Positions 7,759-15,769 of a stretch of DNA of 64,000 nt are shown here, one piece after another. A program made the position numbers and the translations under genes. Source of the stretch: Alistipes sp. (GTDB lineage Bacteria; Bacteroidota; Bacteroidia; Bacteroidales; Rikenellaceae); the NCBI GenBank assembly GCA_017621455.1, contig JAGATC010000016.1, positions 1 through 64,000 on the forward strand, written 5' to 3'. The stretch's first letter is position 1, and every line of letters begins with the position of its first letter. The notes beneath the pieces were generated by a model. The model was not told the DNA's origin. It ran no database searches and saw only the letters and a program-made list of their open reading frames with translations.

Positions 7759-8400
7759 CTACTGGAAGTTGGAGTTGCAGAACATACACTTCGCCTCATT
7801 CTGGAGCACCTGCCATGACTTATCGCCATAGAAACGACGAGTGCGTGGGCATACATAGGTGAGCTGGAACTTGGTGATGCGCTCCTTCATCTTCTCCTCG
7901 TTCTTGCGCATGAGGATGGTACTAAGTAGCAGGCATGCGATAACCGCCACAAACGACAAAACTGCAATGATAAGATTATCGTTCACAGCGAACATCACGG
8001 CAACTATAGAGATTAGAGCCGAGGGTATAATACGAATGGATGAATATACCTGAGCCTTGGTCTTGAAGCTCGTCATATCGCGATGATAATCCTCGTAAAT
8101 CTTTCGTAGATGCTCGATGCTATGCTCCATCTGGCGAGGTGTCGAGGTAGAGAGTAGCTCCTCAAGAGTGGTTGCATAGCCACCTTCGCCACCCAATAAA
8201 ATCTTGTCATCACCCTTAATGGCCATCTGGCGAACAAGTACACCATTTACGTATGTACCATTCGTAGAGCCCATATCCTCTATATAATATATGTTGCTCT
8301 TGTCATCACACCATACACGGCAGTGTGTCGCACTAACATAGGGATTGTCAATTTTACGGGCATTCTCGCCACTGACTGCACGACCTAATAAAAATTCCAT
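7759..8400 (-). CDS. N-terminal FHA domain membrane protein with C-terminal Cys cluster
   Basis: The 213-residue protein starts directly in an FHA domain: LLGR near residue 4, SATHCRV, and DMGSTNGTYVNG (about 42-53), the standard phosphothreonine-binding loops. A helical linker leads to two adjacent membrane segments (about 120-165). The tail has CPRTRRFYG and CMFC, a small zinc-ribbon-like end. The FHA domain should be cytoplasmic. It follows the LytTR gene by 16 bases, so the two are probably one operon. Together with the other FHA protein it makes two candidate readers of Ser/Thr phosphorylation. Confidence 0.9.
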   Translation of the reverse strand: MEFLLGRAVSGENARKIDNPYVSATHCRVWCDDKSNIYYIEDMGSTNGTYVNGVLVRQMAIKGDDKILLGGEGGYATTLEELLSTSTPRQMEHSIEHLRKIYEDYHRDMTSFKTKAQVYSSIRIIPSALISIVAVMFAVNDNLIIAVLSFVAVIACLLLSTILMRKNEEKMKERITKFQLTYVCPRTRRFYGDKSWQVLQNEAKCMFCNSNFQ

Positions 8401-8416
8401 AGTTTACAACGATTTA

Positions 8417-8815
8417 TTATTTTTTTTCATTTGTTATTTCAAGCTTGGTAGCAGGCCTCTCCAATAGCGCACGCAACGTTCGTAGTGCATCCTTCGAGAC
8501 TGGCACGATATACTCCAGCGCCTCATGCTCGGCATAGAGCACCAAGCGCTGCTTTATCATGTCGATGTGGTAGACAAACGACAGGTTGATGATGTGTGAG
8601 CGACCAACGCGGGAGAATACGCGCGATGCAAGCTCCTCGCCCATGGTCGAGATAATATAGTCGTGCATCTTCTGCAACGAGAAGGTAAAGAGCAAGGTCT
8701 TGCCGTTCGATAGCTGCAAGACCGTATAGTTCTTGTCGGCAACAAAGAATACTATACGACTTATCGGTATGCGATAAAACTCGTCGCGCGTGCTAAACTG
8801 TAGAGAAGCTTTCAT
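8417..8815 (-). CDS. Stand-alone LytTR DNA-binding regulator
   Basis: This 132-residue protein is a single LytTR domain (IPISRIVFFVADKNYTVL, FSRVGRSHIINLSFV) without a receiver. LytTR domains bind DNA as transcription regulators. An upstream ATG at 8875 lies inside the promoter's -7 box (8873-8880), so the ATG at 8815 is taken as the start. It is divergent from a LytS-type histidine kinase and heads the operon with the membrane FHA gene. Confidence 0.88.
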   Translation of the reverse strand: MKASLQFSTRDEFYRIPISRIVFFVADKNYTVLQLSNGKTLLFTFSLQKMHDYIISTMGEELASRVFSRVGRSHIINLSFVYHIDMIKQRLVLYAEHEALEYIVPVSKDALRTLRALLERPATKLEITNEKK

Positions 8816-8872
8816 TGTTGGGGCCAGTTGGTTTATCACTATCTTTTGTGGGAACAGTACCACAAAACCATA

Positions 8873-8880
8873 CAAAGTTA
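8873..8880 (-). promoter_or_regulatory. -7 box of the LytTR-FHA operon
   Basis: TAACTTTG on the minus strand. Its overlap with an alternative upstream ATG decides the start of the LytTR gene. Confidence 0.65.
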
Positions 8881-8932
8881 GAAACTTTTATTTAATATTT
8901 CAAGCATTTAGTTTATTTCTACGCCCCAATAT

Positions 8933-8963
8933 TTTGATTATTTTTACGAATTAACTATTTTTG
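8933..8963 (+). promoter_or_regulatory. Promoter of the LytS/LytTR two-component operon
   Basis: TTTG at 8933-8936, a 19-base spacer and TATTTTTG at 8956-8963 match the Bacteroidetes promoter. The ATG follows after seven bases, so the leader is very short or absent. Confidence 0.7.
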
Positions 8964-8970
8964 CACAAGT

Positions 8971-10020
8971 ATGAGGATATTTAAGAATCTAAGACTGGGA
9001 GAGAATATGTTATACACCCTCGTGTGGATAGCCATATTCCTTATCCCATTTATGAACGCGCAACTGATGTCGGAGAACCTTGTTGACTTCAACAAGGTAA
9101 TCATATCGTGGGGTAAGATTGCGCCCTACTTCCTTATATTCATGATTAACACCGCGGTGTTAGCTCCTCGCCTACTGCTTCGCCACCGCTACTGGATGTA
9201 TAGCATCCTGCTATTGGTGATGCTCTTCGCCATATTTGGCACCATCGAGATACTCGACTTCCGCTATTGGCAGTCGGATATACACCTGCGCGACAAGGCT
9301 TCGTTCACCGATTTGGAGTGGTACTGGAACGTACTGCTTGGCGTATTCATGGCGGGAGCAAACTCAATGATTAAGCTCTACTATCGTGCGCTCGAGATAG
9401 ACCAGCGCATGGATAAGCTCGAGAAACAGAACATCGAGAATGAGATGCAGTACCTGAAGTATCAGATCAACCCCCACTTTCTGATGAATACGCTCAACAA
9501 CATCCACGCGATGATTGACATAGACACCGAGCTTGCAAAGCAGAGCATCATAGACCTCTCGCGAATGATGCGCCACGTGCTCTACGACTCGAGTGGCAGT
9601 AGCACCACACTGGACAAGGAGGTGGAGTTTCTACACAACTACATCGAGCTAATGCGCATACGCTACATAGACGATGTGGAGATTACCATAAACACACCCA
9701 ACATAAACACCTGTCGCAAGGTGACCATGCCTCCATTGCTACTAATCGTATTGGTGGAGAACGCCTTCAAGCATGGTATAAGCTACCGCAAACGCTCCTA
9801 TATTAGCATCAATATTGCGGTGGATAACGGTTCGCTCACATGCGTTGTGGCAAACAGCCGCCACGCCTCACAGACAACCGAGCATAGCGGCATAGGATTG
9901 AACAACATAACCAAACGCCTCGACCTTATCTTCGGCAATAAGTACTCGCTTACGACCGATGCTTCGAGCGACGATAAGTATATCGTGGAGCTGGTAATTC
10001 CTTTAAGTAAACAACTATAA
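8971..10020 (+). CDS. LytS-type sensor histidine kinase (His_kinase family)
   Basis: The 349-residue membrane protein has four hydrophobic segments in its first 140 residues, a coiled coil, then the compact kinase core of the LytS/AlgZ class: the phospho-acceptor box NPHFLMNTLNNI (about 166-177), the N box VLVENAFKHG, and a glycine box SGIGLNNI. It signals to the response regulator 12 bases downstream. The stimulus is unknown. Confidence 0.93.
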   Translation: MRIFKNLRLGENMLYTLVWIAIFLIPFMNAQLMSENLVDFNKVIISWGKIAPYFLIFMINTAVLAPRLLLRHRYWMYSILLLVMLFAIFGTIEILDFRYWQSDIHLRDKASFTDLEWYWNVLLGVFMAGANSMIKLYYRALEIDQRMDKLEKQNIENEMQYLKYQINPHFLMNTLNNIHAMIDIDTELAKQSIIDLSRMMRHVLYDSSGSSTTLDKEVEFLHNYIELMRIRYIDDVEITINTPNINTCRKVTMPPLLLIVLVENAFKHGISYRKRSYISINIAVDNGSLTCVVANSRHASQTTEHSGIGLNNITKRLDLIFGNKYSLTTDASSDDKYIVELVIPLSKQL

Positions 10021-10032
10021 CAGACTGATTAT

Positions 10033-10773
10033 ATGGTACGTTGCATTGCAATTGACGACGAGCCTATGGCTCTCCGACAGATTAAAAGCTACATCGAGCG
10101 CACCGAGCAATTGGAGCTTGTTGCCGCCTGCCGAAGCGCTGCCGAGGCACAGGAGATAATGAGCACAACCAATGTAGATATGCTCTTTGTCGATATAAAC
10201 ATGCCCGACATGAATGGCGTAGACTTCGTGCGTAGCCTCGAAACCACACACTACATCGTCTTCACCACGGCACACCCCGAATTTGCCATCGAGGGATTCA
10301 AATTAAACGCCATAGACTATCTCCTAAAGCCATTCTCGTATGAGGAGTTTATGAAGGCATCGCAGAAGGTTATCTCGTTGGTAGACCTTGTTGAGCGCTG
10401 CCATACGGCAGAGAGCGTCATAGCCCAGAACGAGGCAGAAGCGGCAGACAAGGAGTTTATCTCGGTAAAGGCCGACTACAAGACACAGCTTGTGAAGGTT
10501 GCCGACATTGTATATTTGGAGAGCGCTGGTGAGTATGTACGTCTACACATCGAGGGCAGCTCAACCATCACCACACTCTTCCGTCTGAAGAATATGGAGA
10601 CCACCCTACCATCGGACAACTTCCTGCGCGTACACCGCTCCTACATTGTTAATCTCAAGCGTATTGCAAGCTACACCAAGGGTCGCATCTTCCTCGATAA
10701 CGGCGAGTACATCCCCCTTGGCGAGAACTACAAGGAGCGATTCCTGGAGCACTTCAACAAGCTAAACGCATAG
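10033..10773 (+). CDS. LytTR-family response regulator
   Basis: This 246-residue cytoplasmic regulator has an N-terminal receiver with acidic pair DD at 8-9, phospho-acceptor Asp54 (LFVDINMPDMNG) and the KPF motif. A C-terminal LytTR DNA-binding domain follows (about 145-245; DIVYLESAGEYVRLH, FLRVHRSYIVNL). It is the partner of the preceding kinase. A hairpin lies just after the gene. Confidence 0.95.
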   Translation: MVRCIAIDDEPMALRQIKSYIERTEQLELVAACRSAAEAQEIMSTTNVDMLFVDINMPDMNGVDFVRSLETTHYIVFTTAHPEFAIEGFKLNAIDYLLKPFSYEEFMKASQKVISLVDLVERCHTAESVIAQNEAEAADKEFISVKADYKTQLVKVADIVYLESAGEYVRLHIEGSSTITTLFRLKNMETTLPSDNFLRVHRSYIVNLKRIASYTKGRIFLDNGEYIPLGENYKERFLEHFNKLNA

Positions 10774-10807
10774 CCTATATAATAGATAGGTAGCAGCAAA
10801 TTTTGGG

Positions 10808-10832
10808 GTTGACTAATGCATTTTAGTCAACC
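10808..10832 (+). terminator. Hairpin after the LytTR response regulator gene
   Basis: GGTTGACTA and TAGTCAACC form a perfect 9-bp stem followed by a T-containing stretch. It is a probable terminator. Confidence 0.6.
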
Positions 10833-10871
10833 TCATTCATTATGTCATATTGCAAATATCTATTTTTCTAC

Positions 10872-10879
10872 TAACTTTG
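10872..10879 (+). promoter_or_regulatory. -7 box of the TPR lipoprotein regulator
   Basis: TAACTTTG lies 24 bases before the preferred start at 10904. Confidence 0.6.
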
Positions 10880-10903
10880 TAGTTGGGTAATATGCTATGT
10901 CCT

Positions 10904-12559
10904 ATGAAAAGATTCGCAATATTCATTCTCGCCATATTAGGATTGGTCTCTTGCAACCAACATTCGGAGCATTGGAAGACGCTGAACGAAATGGAGACTA
11001 TCATTTCGGAACGCCCCGACAGTGCATTAACTGTTTTGAGGAGTATCGACCGTGATGAGCTATCGGGAGATGAGGAGCGGGCAAGGTATGCGCTGCTTCT
11101 ATCTATGGCATTGGATAAGAATTATATCGACGTGACCAATATATCACTTGTGAGTGAGGCTAAGGAGTATTATGCCGACTCCGACAATGCACGATACAAG
11201 TTTCTATCGCTATACTACTATGGTCGTGTATTGTTTAATAGAGGCGAGTATACCGATGCAATAGTCACTTATACTCAAGCCGAGAGTCTGCTTGAAGAGG
11301 TTGATGATGACTACTTGGCAGGCTTGCTATATACGCAGTTTGGCGAGTTATATCGCATCTTCTACGACTACAATAGATGTCTTGCTTCATTCGAAGCGGC
11401 GTGTGACCACTACTCTTTAGCGGGCTTGGAGTATCATAGGGCGCACGCACTCCACGATATTGGTATGGCTTATGGCAACCTCGATGAGTTTGAAAAGGCG
11501 ATTAGCTATTTTAACATAGCACTTGAGCAGGCTGTAGAATTAGAGGATGTGGACCTGGAGATGATATGCTATCAGAATCTCGTAATGCTATACGACATCA
11601 TCTACGAGTATGAGAAGTGTGGCGAGGTGGTCGATGTGCTAACGCATAAGTTTGACGAGGAGTTATACTCGCCAAAATGCCTCGGGTCTCTTGCAAGCTA
11701 TTATGCTCAGTCGAACGACGATAGACGAGCCGAGGAGTATTTGCAACGTGCTTGGGAGAGAACTGCCAATGTGGGAGACTCCATTGATATGTCGTTTAAG
11801 ACGGCAAATACGATGAAGTTGATGGGGCGCAACGATGAGTCGATGCACTACTTTGAGCGAGGCATACAGCTACAAAACAGGGAGCTACACCGCGCCTTAC
11901 AACAACCTGTCGTATCGGCACAGAAGGACTATTTCCAGGACCAAGCCGAGTTTAATGCGTATCGCTTGGAGAAGAATCGCCAGATATACATCACCATATC
12001 TATTATTATAGTGTTGATAATGGTGGTGGTTGCTATGTATATCCGATACAAAATTGCAGCCAAGAATAGCGAGATTAACCGCTATATGGAGGCTATGCAG
12101 GATTTGGAGCAGTCGCTATTTACAAAGGATATGGCCGCCGATAATATGACCGAGCAAATCAACCACCTCTTTGAGTCGCAATTCTCGCTAATTGATAAGT
12201 TGAGTAATACCTACTACGAAACGCACGGCACGAAACGCGATAAAGAGGCTATATATACACAGGTACGTAGCGAGATCGAGAAACTACAGACCAACAAGCG
12301 ATATATCCAGCAGTTGGAGGATATTGTGAATAAGCATAAGGGGGATGTGATGCGTGTGCTGCGCGAGTCGATGCCTGAGTTTAGTGAGATGGATTACAGA
12401 TTGCTATGCTTCCTTTACGCAGGTTTTTCAGCAAAAGCAATTAGTGTGTTTACGGGTGACAGCATAGGTAATATCTATATGCGCAAATCGAGACTAAAGG
12501 CAAAGATATCCCAGTCGAATACCGAAAATAGAGATGTTATTTTACACCATCTACAGTAA
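10904..12559 (+). CDS. TPR-repeat lipoprotein with membrane segment and C-terminal HTH-like domain
   Basis: Starting at the second in-frame ATG gives a lipoprotein signal with lipobox LVSC. Tetratricopeptide-like helices fill residues 30-330 (for example the YNRCLASFEAACDHY and FEKAISYFNIALE units). A membrane segment near residue 370 and a coiled coil follow. The end, about 60 residues with MDYRLLCFLYAGFSAKAIS...IYMRKSRLKAKI, resembles the LuxR-like helix-turn-helix found in Bacteroidales TPR regulators. It probably senses on one side of the membrane and binds DNA or a partner on the other. Its targets are unknown; the M16 protease gene is next. Confidence 0.85.
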   Translation: MKRFAIFILAILGLVSCNQHSEHWKTLNEMETIISERPDSALTVLRSIDRDELSGDEERARYALLLSMALDKNYIDVTNISLVSEAKEYYADSDNARYKFLSLYYYGRVLFNRGEYTDAIVTYTQAESLLEEVDDDYLAGLLYTQFGELYRIFYDYNRCLASFEAACDHYSLAGLEYHRAHALHDIGMAYGNLDEFEKAISYFNIALEQAVELEDVDLEMICYQNLVMLYDIIYEYEKCGEVVDVLTHKFDEELYSPKCLGSLASYYAQSNDDRRAEEYLQRAWERTANVGDSIDMSFKTANTMKLMGRNDESMHYFERGIQLQNRELHRALQQPVVSAQKDYFQDQAEFNAYRLEKNRQIYITISIIIVLIMVVVAMYIRYKIAAKNSEINRYMEAMQDLEQSLFTKDMAADNMTEQINHLFESQFSLIDKLSNTYYETHGTKRDKEAIYTQVRSEIEKLQTNKRYIQQLEDIVNKHKGDVMRVLRESMPEFSEMDYRLLCFLYAGFSAKAISVFTGDSIGNIYMRKSRLKAKISQSNTENRDVILHHLQ

Positions 12560-12646
12560 CATGTTGATTATCAGCAGGTAAAACACGTAACGATATTAAC
12601 ACATTCCGCATATTACTGAAAATCAAGCAATTACACGGAGAGGATA

Positions 12647-12686
12647 TAGGCTGTTAGAAAACCAGAATCTAACAGCCTATTTATTT
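12647..12686 (+). terminator. Rho-independent terminator of the TPR regulator gene
   Basis: TAGGCTGTTAGA and TCTAACAGCCTA form a perfect 12-bp stem, followed by TTTATTT. Confidence 0.85.
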
Positions 12687-12766
12687 CGTTGACTTTCAAA
12701 TATTTAGGCAGTTAATTTGTTAGGCGGTTTGTCACTGAATTTCTCTTATATTTGGAGCGTTACGAG

Positions 12767-12774
12767 TAACTTTG
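12767..12774 (+). promoter_or_regulatory. -7 box of the M16 peptidase gene
   Basis: TAACTTTG lies 31 bases before the ATG at 12806. No clearly spaced -33 TTTG is seen. Confidence 0.55.
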
Positions 12775-12805
12775 CAGTAGCAAATAAGCCTAAAATTTTG
12801 GAGTT

Positions 12806-15628
12806 ATGAGAAGATTATTTTTTTCACTCGTCGCTATCTTTATAGGTGTGTCGAGTATCTATGCGCAGAGTGCTGTAGACCAATTGCCTATCGACCCAGA
12901 GGTTCGTTTTGGAGAGTTGGATAATGGTATGACCTACTACATCCGTCACAACGACAAGCCAAAGGGGCAGGCAAGTTTCTACATTCTCCACGATGTGGGT
13001 GCCATTCAGGAGGATGATGACCAGCAGGGACTCGCCCACTTTCTCGAGCATATGGCGTTCAACGGAACTAAGAATCTGCCTGGCAAGCAGATGATTGAGC
13101 GTCTGGAGAGTGCTGGTGTGCAATTTGGTCTCAACCTCAACGCCTCTACATCGTGGGACTATACCGAGTATATGATTAAGGATTGTCCCGTGACGGAAGA
13201 GAATGTTGACCTTGCGCTGCTTATTCTTCACGATTGGTCGCAGTTTATCGCCCTGCAGCCCGAGGAGATTGATTCGGAGCGCGGCGTAATTATGGAGGAG
13301 CTACGCACACGCGACGGAGCACAGCTCCGTGCCCAGAACGATATGTTCCAGCACCTATTTAAGGGTTCGCTTTATGAGCATCGTAACCTTATCGGCTACC
13401 TCGAGGGACTTAAGTCGTTTGACCACGCGGCATTGGAGGCGTTTTACAAGAAATGGTATCGCCCCGAATATCAATATTTGGTAATAGTTGGCGACGTTGA
13501 TGTAGACCAGATTGAGGCAAAGATTAAGAGATTGATGAGCGATATTCCGGCATCACCCACCAATGCAGCACAGAAAGAGATAGTTACTATACCCGCAACC
13601 GAAGAGCCTATTATCTCTATCTTTACTGATGCGGAGTTGACGCAGTCGAGCGTGATGATGTTTGCCCGACGCGAAGCGATGCCTAAAGAGTATAAAAATA
13701 CAGCCATAGGTGTCTCTGCCGACTATATCAACACATTCGTAACGGTGATGATGAACAATCGCTTCGAGGAGATAGCCAAGCAGGCAAATGCCCCTTTCCT
13801 GGGTGGCGGCATGTCTGAAGGTGGCATTGGCGTGTGTCCCACATTAGAGGCCACACACTTCTATGCAACAGCTCACGAAGGTCGCACCGACGAGGCATTT
13901 AGGGCTATGTATACCGAAATGGAACGTATGCGTCGCCACGGCTTCACCGTTGGGGAGTTCGAGCGTGCCCGAATGGAGATTCTAAGGTGGGCAGAGCGTC
14001 ACTATACCAATCGCAACGATGTTAGCAACAACGAGTATGCAGAACGTTATTTGGATCATATTAAGTATGGTAATACAATAATGGATGCTGAGACCGAGTG
14101 GCAGCTCGATCAGGCACTAATAAATAGCCTTACGGTGGAACAGATAAATGAGGCGTACGCCCAGATGGTTCGCCCCAACGAGAATCTTGTAATCCTTGTA
14201 CGTTCTCCCAAGAAAGAGGGCGTTGAAGTGGCGTCAGAGAGTGATATAATGGACATTATCGCAGAGGTAGAGGCTTCAGTGATAGAGCCTTATTCGGATA
14301 ATACTATTATCGAGCCTCTTATCGACCCTGCGATGAAGTTGAAGGGGGCAAAGGTTAAGAGTACTGCTCAGAATGAGTCTCTTGGATATACCGAGTGGAC
14401 CTTGAAGAACGGCATCAAGGTTGTTGTTCGTCCGTCGACATTGCGTGCCGATGAGGTTATGATCTCGGCCATATCGAAGGGCGGTAAGTCTATGCTCTCG
14501 GCTGAAGATGCCGAGCAGGCGGATTATCTCGCTATGGTAATGCAAGAGTCGGGCATCGGTAATTTCCCGGCCACGGAACTCAATAAAGTGCTTTCAGGAA
14601 AGAGTGCCTATGCAACGGTGGGTGTTGGCGATTATGAGCATTCGGTAAGTGGTGGAGGCTCACCCAAGGATATCGAGACCATACTCCAACTCGTATACCT
14701 CAACTTCACAGCACCACGCTTCGACCAGACCGACTTGGATAACCTTAAGCAGATGTATGTCCCCTACTTCTGTAATATGGAGAATGACCCCAACTACATT
14801 ATGGCCAAGGAGTTCAATAGCACCCTCTATCAGAACAACCCTCGCCGTCAGGTGGCTTCTGCACAGCAGATCGAACAGCTCTCCATTGAGGCATTGGCTC
14901 GCATCCATTCGTCGCTATATGCCTATGCAGATGACTTCCGTTTCTGCATTGTTGGAAACGTTGATATTGAAAAGTTAAGACCATTGGTTGAGAAGTATTT
15001 AGGCTCATTGCCCACATCTAATAAGGTTGATTACGCCGTGGTTGACGACGGCGTTCGCACCGCTACTGGCGAGGTCACCAACGACTTCCGCGCAACGATG
15101 CAGCAACCTAAAGTGTCGGTTAATCTCACATACTCGGGCAACATTGAAAACAGTGCTAAAAATCGCGTCGCGATAGACTTGCTCAACCGAGCACTTGATT
15201 CACGCTATATGGTATCTATTCGCGAGGAGAAGGGCGGCACTTATGGTGTTCGCGTGAATGGTGGCATAGCGAAGTACCCCGAGGAGCAGTATATGGTGAC
15301 CATTAGCTTTGATACCAATGAGCAGATGGCAGACGAACTTATAGCAATATGTGATGCTGAGCTACGTAAGATTGCCATGGAGGGGCCATTGGCAGAGGAC
15401 ATAGCCAAGTCGAAAGAGTTCCTACAGAAGAACTACGCTAACGTATTGGAGAATAACAGCGGTTGGATGTCGGCCATATATAACTGGTACGAGGAGGGAT
15501 ATAACTACAAGGATGAGTACCTCGGCATCTTGGATAGCGTAACGGTGGATGATGTTAAGGCACTTGCCAGAAAGATTCTTGCTGATGGCAACCGTACGCT
15601 GGTAGTAATGCGCCCGGAGGTAGACTAA
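12806..15628 (+). CDS. M16-family zinc metallopeptidase (pitrilysin/insulinase type)
   Basis: The 940-residue secreted protein has a 20-residue signal peptide ending in YAQS. The inverted zinc motif HFLEH is at 78-82, and the third ligand glutamate lies in the RGVIMEEL region. Four M16 half-domains in one chain match the length of the full-size family, as in periplasmic Bacteroidales zinc proteases. The second half lacks a zinc motif, as is usual. It likely degrades peptides in the periplasm. It appears monocistronic. Confidence 0.94.
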   Translation: MRRLFFSLVAIFIGVSSIYAQSAVDQLPIDPEVRFGELDNGMTYYIRHNDKPKGQASFYILHDVGAIQEDDDQQGLAHFLEHMAFNGTKNLPGKQMIERLESAGVQFGLNLNASTSWDYTEYMIKDCPVTEENVDLALLILHDWSQFIALQPEEIDSERGVIMEELRTRDGAQLRAQNDMFQHLFKGSLYEHRNLIGYLEGLKSFDHAALEAFYKKWYRPEYQYLVIVGDVDVDQIEAKIKRLMSDIPASPTNAAQKEIVTIPATEEPIISIFTDAELTQSSVMMFARREAMPKEYKNTAIGVSADYINTFVTVMMNNRFEEIAKQANAPFLGGGMSEGGIGVCPTLEATHFYATAHEGRTDEAFRAMYTEMERMRRHGFTVGEFERARMEILRWAERHYTNRNDVSNNEYAERYLDHIKYGNTIMDAETEWQLDQALINSLTVEQINEAYAQMVRPNENLVILVRSPKKEGVEVASESDIMDIIAEVEASVIEPYSDNTIIEPLIDPAMKLKGAKVKSTAQNESLGYTEWTLKNGIKVVVRPSTLRADEVMISAISKGGKSMLSAEDAEQADYLAMVMQESGIGNFPATELNKVLSGKSAYATVGVGDYEHSVSGGGSPKDIETILQLVYLNFTAPRFDQTDLDNLKQMYVPYFCNMENDPNYIMAKEFNSTLYQNNPRRQVASAQQIEQLSIEALARIHSSLYAYADDFRFCIVGNVDIEKLRPLVEKYLGSLPTSNKVDYAVVDDGVRTATGEVTNDFRATMQQPKVSVNLTYSGNIENSAKNRVAIDLLNRALDSRYMVSIREEKGGTYGVRVNGGIAKYPEEQYMVTISFDTNEQMADELIAICDAELRKIAMEGPLAEDIAKSKEFLQKNYANVLENNSGWMSAIYNWYEEGYNYKDEYLGILDSVTVDDVKALARKILADGNRTLVVMRPEVD

Positions 15629-15641
15629 CTACAATAGAGGG

Positions 15642-15769
15642 TGCCCGTATCAGTTGTAAGCATCGGCTGATGCGGGCAATGCCCAATAAAACAGAGTGCG
15701 AATAGGCTATTAGTAAGCTCTATTCGCACTCTATCTTGTTAGTAGCAAATGCCACCCTTTAATATGAGG
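15642..15769. repeat. Palindromic intergenic element between M16 and pit genes (terminators)
   Basis: Two hairpins occupy the gap. TGCCCGTATCAG pairs with CTGATGCGGGCA except for one wobble (15642-15678), and AGAGTGCGAATAG pairs exactly with CTATTCGCACTCT (15693-15732). The second resembles the central ATGCGAATAGGC hairpin of the elements at 30561 and 48191. The gap serves two convergent genes and probably terminates both. Confidence 0.7.

Noticed and set aside
8816..8875. N-terminal extension of the LytTR regulator from the ATG at 8875
   Set aside because: That codon lies inside the TAACTTTG promoter box, so it would be upstream of the transcript start.
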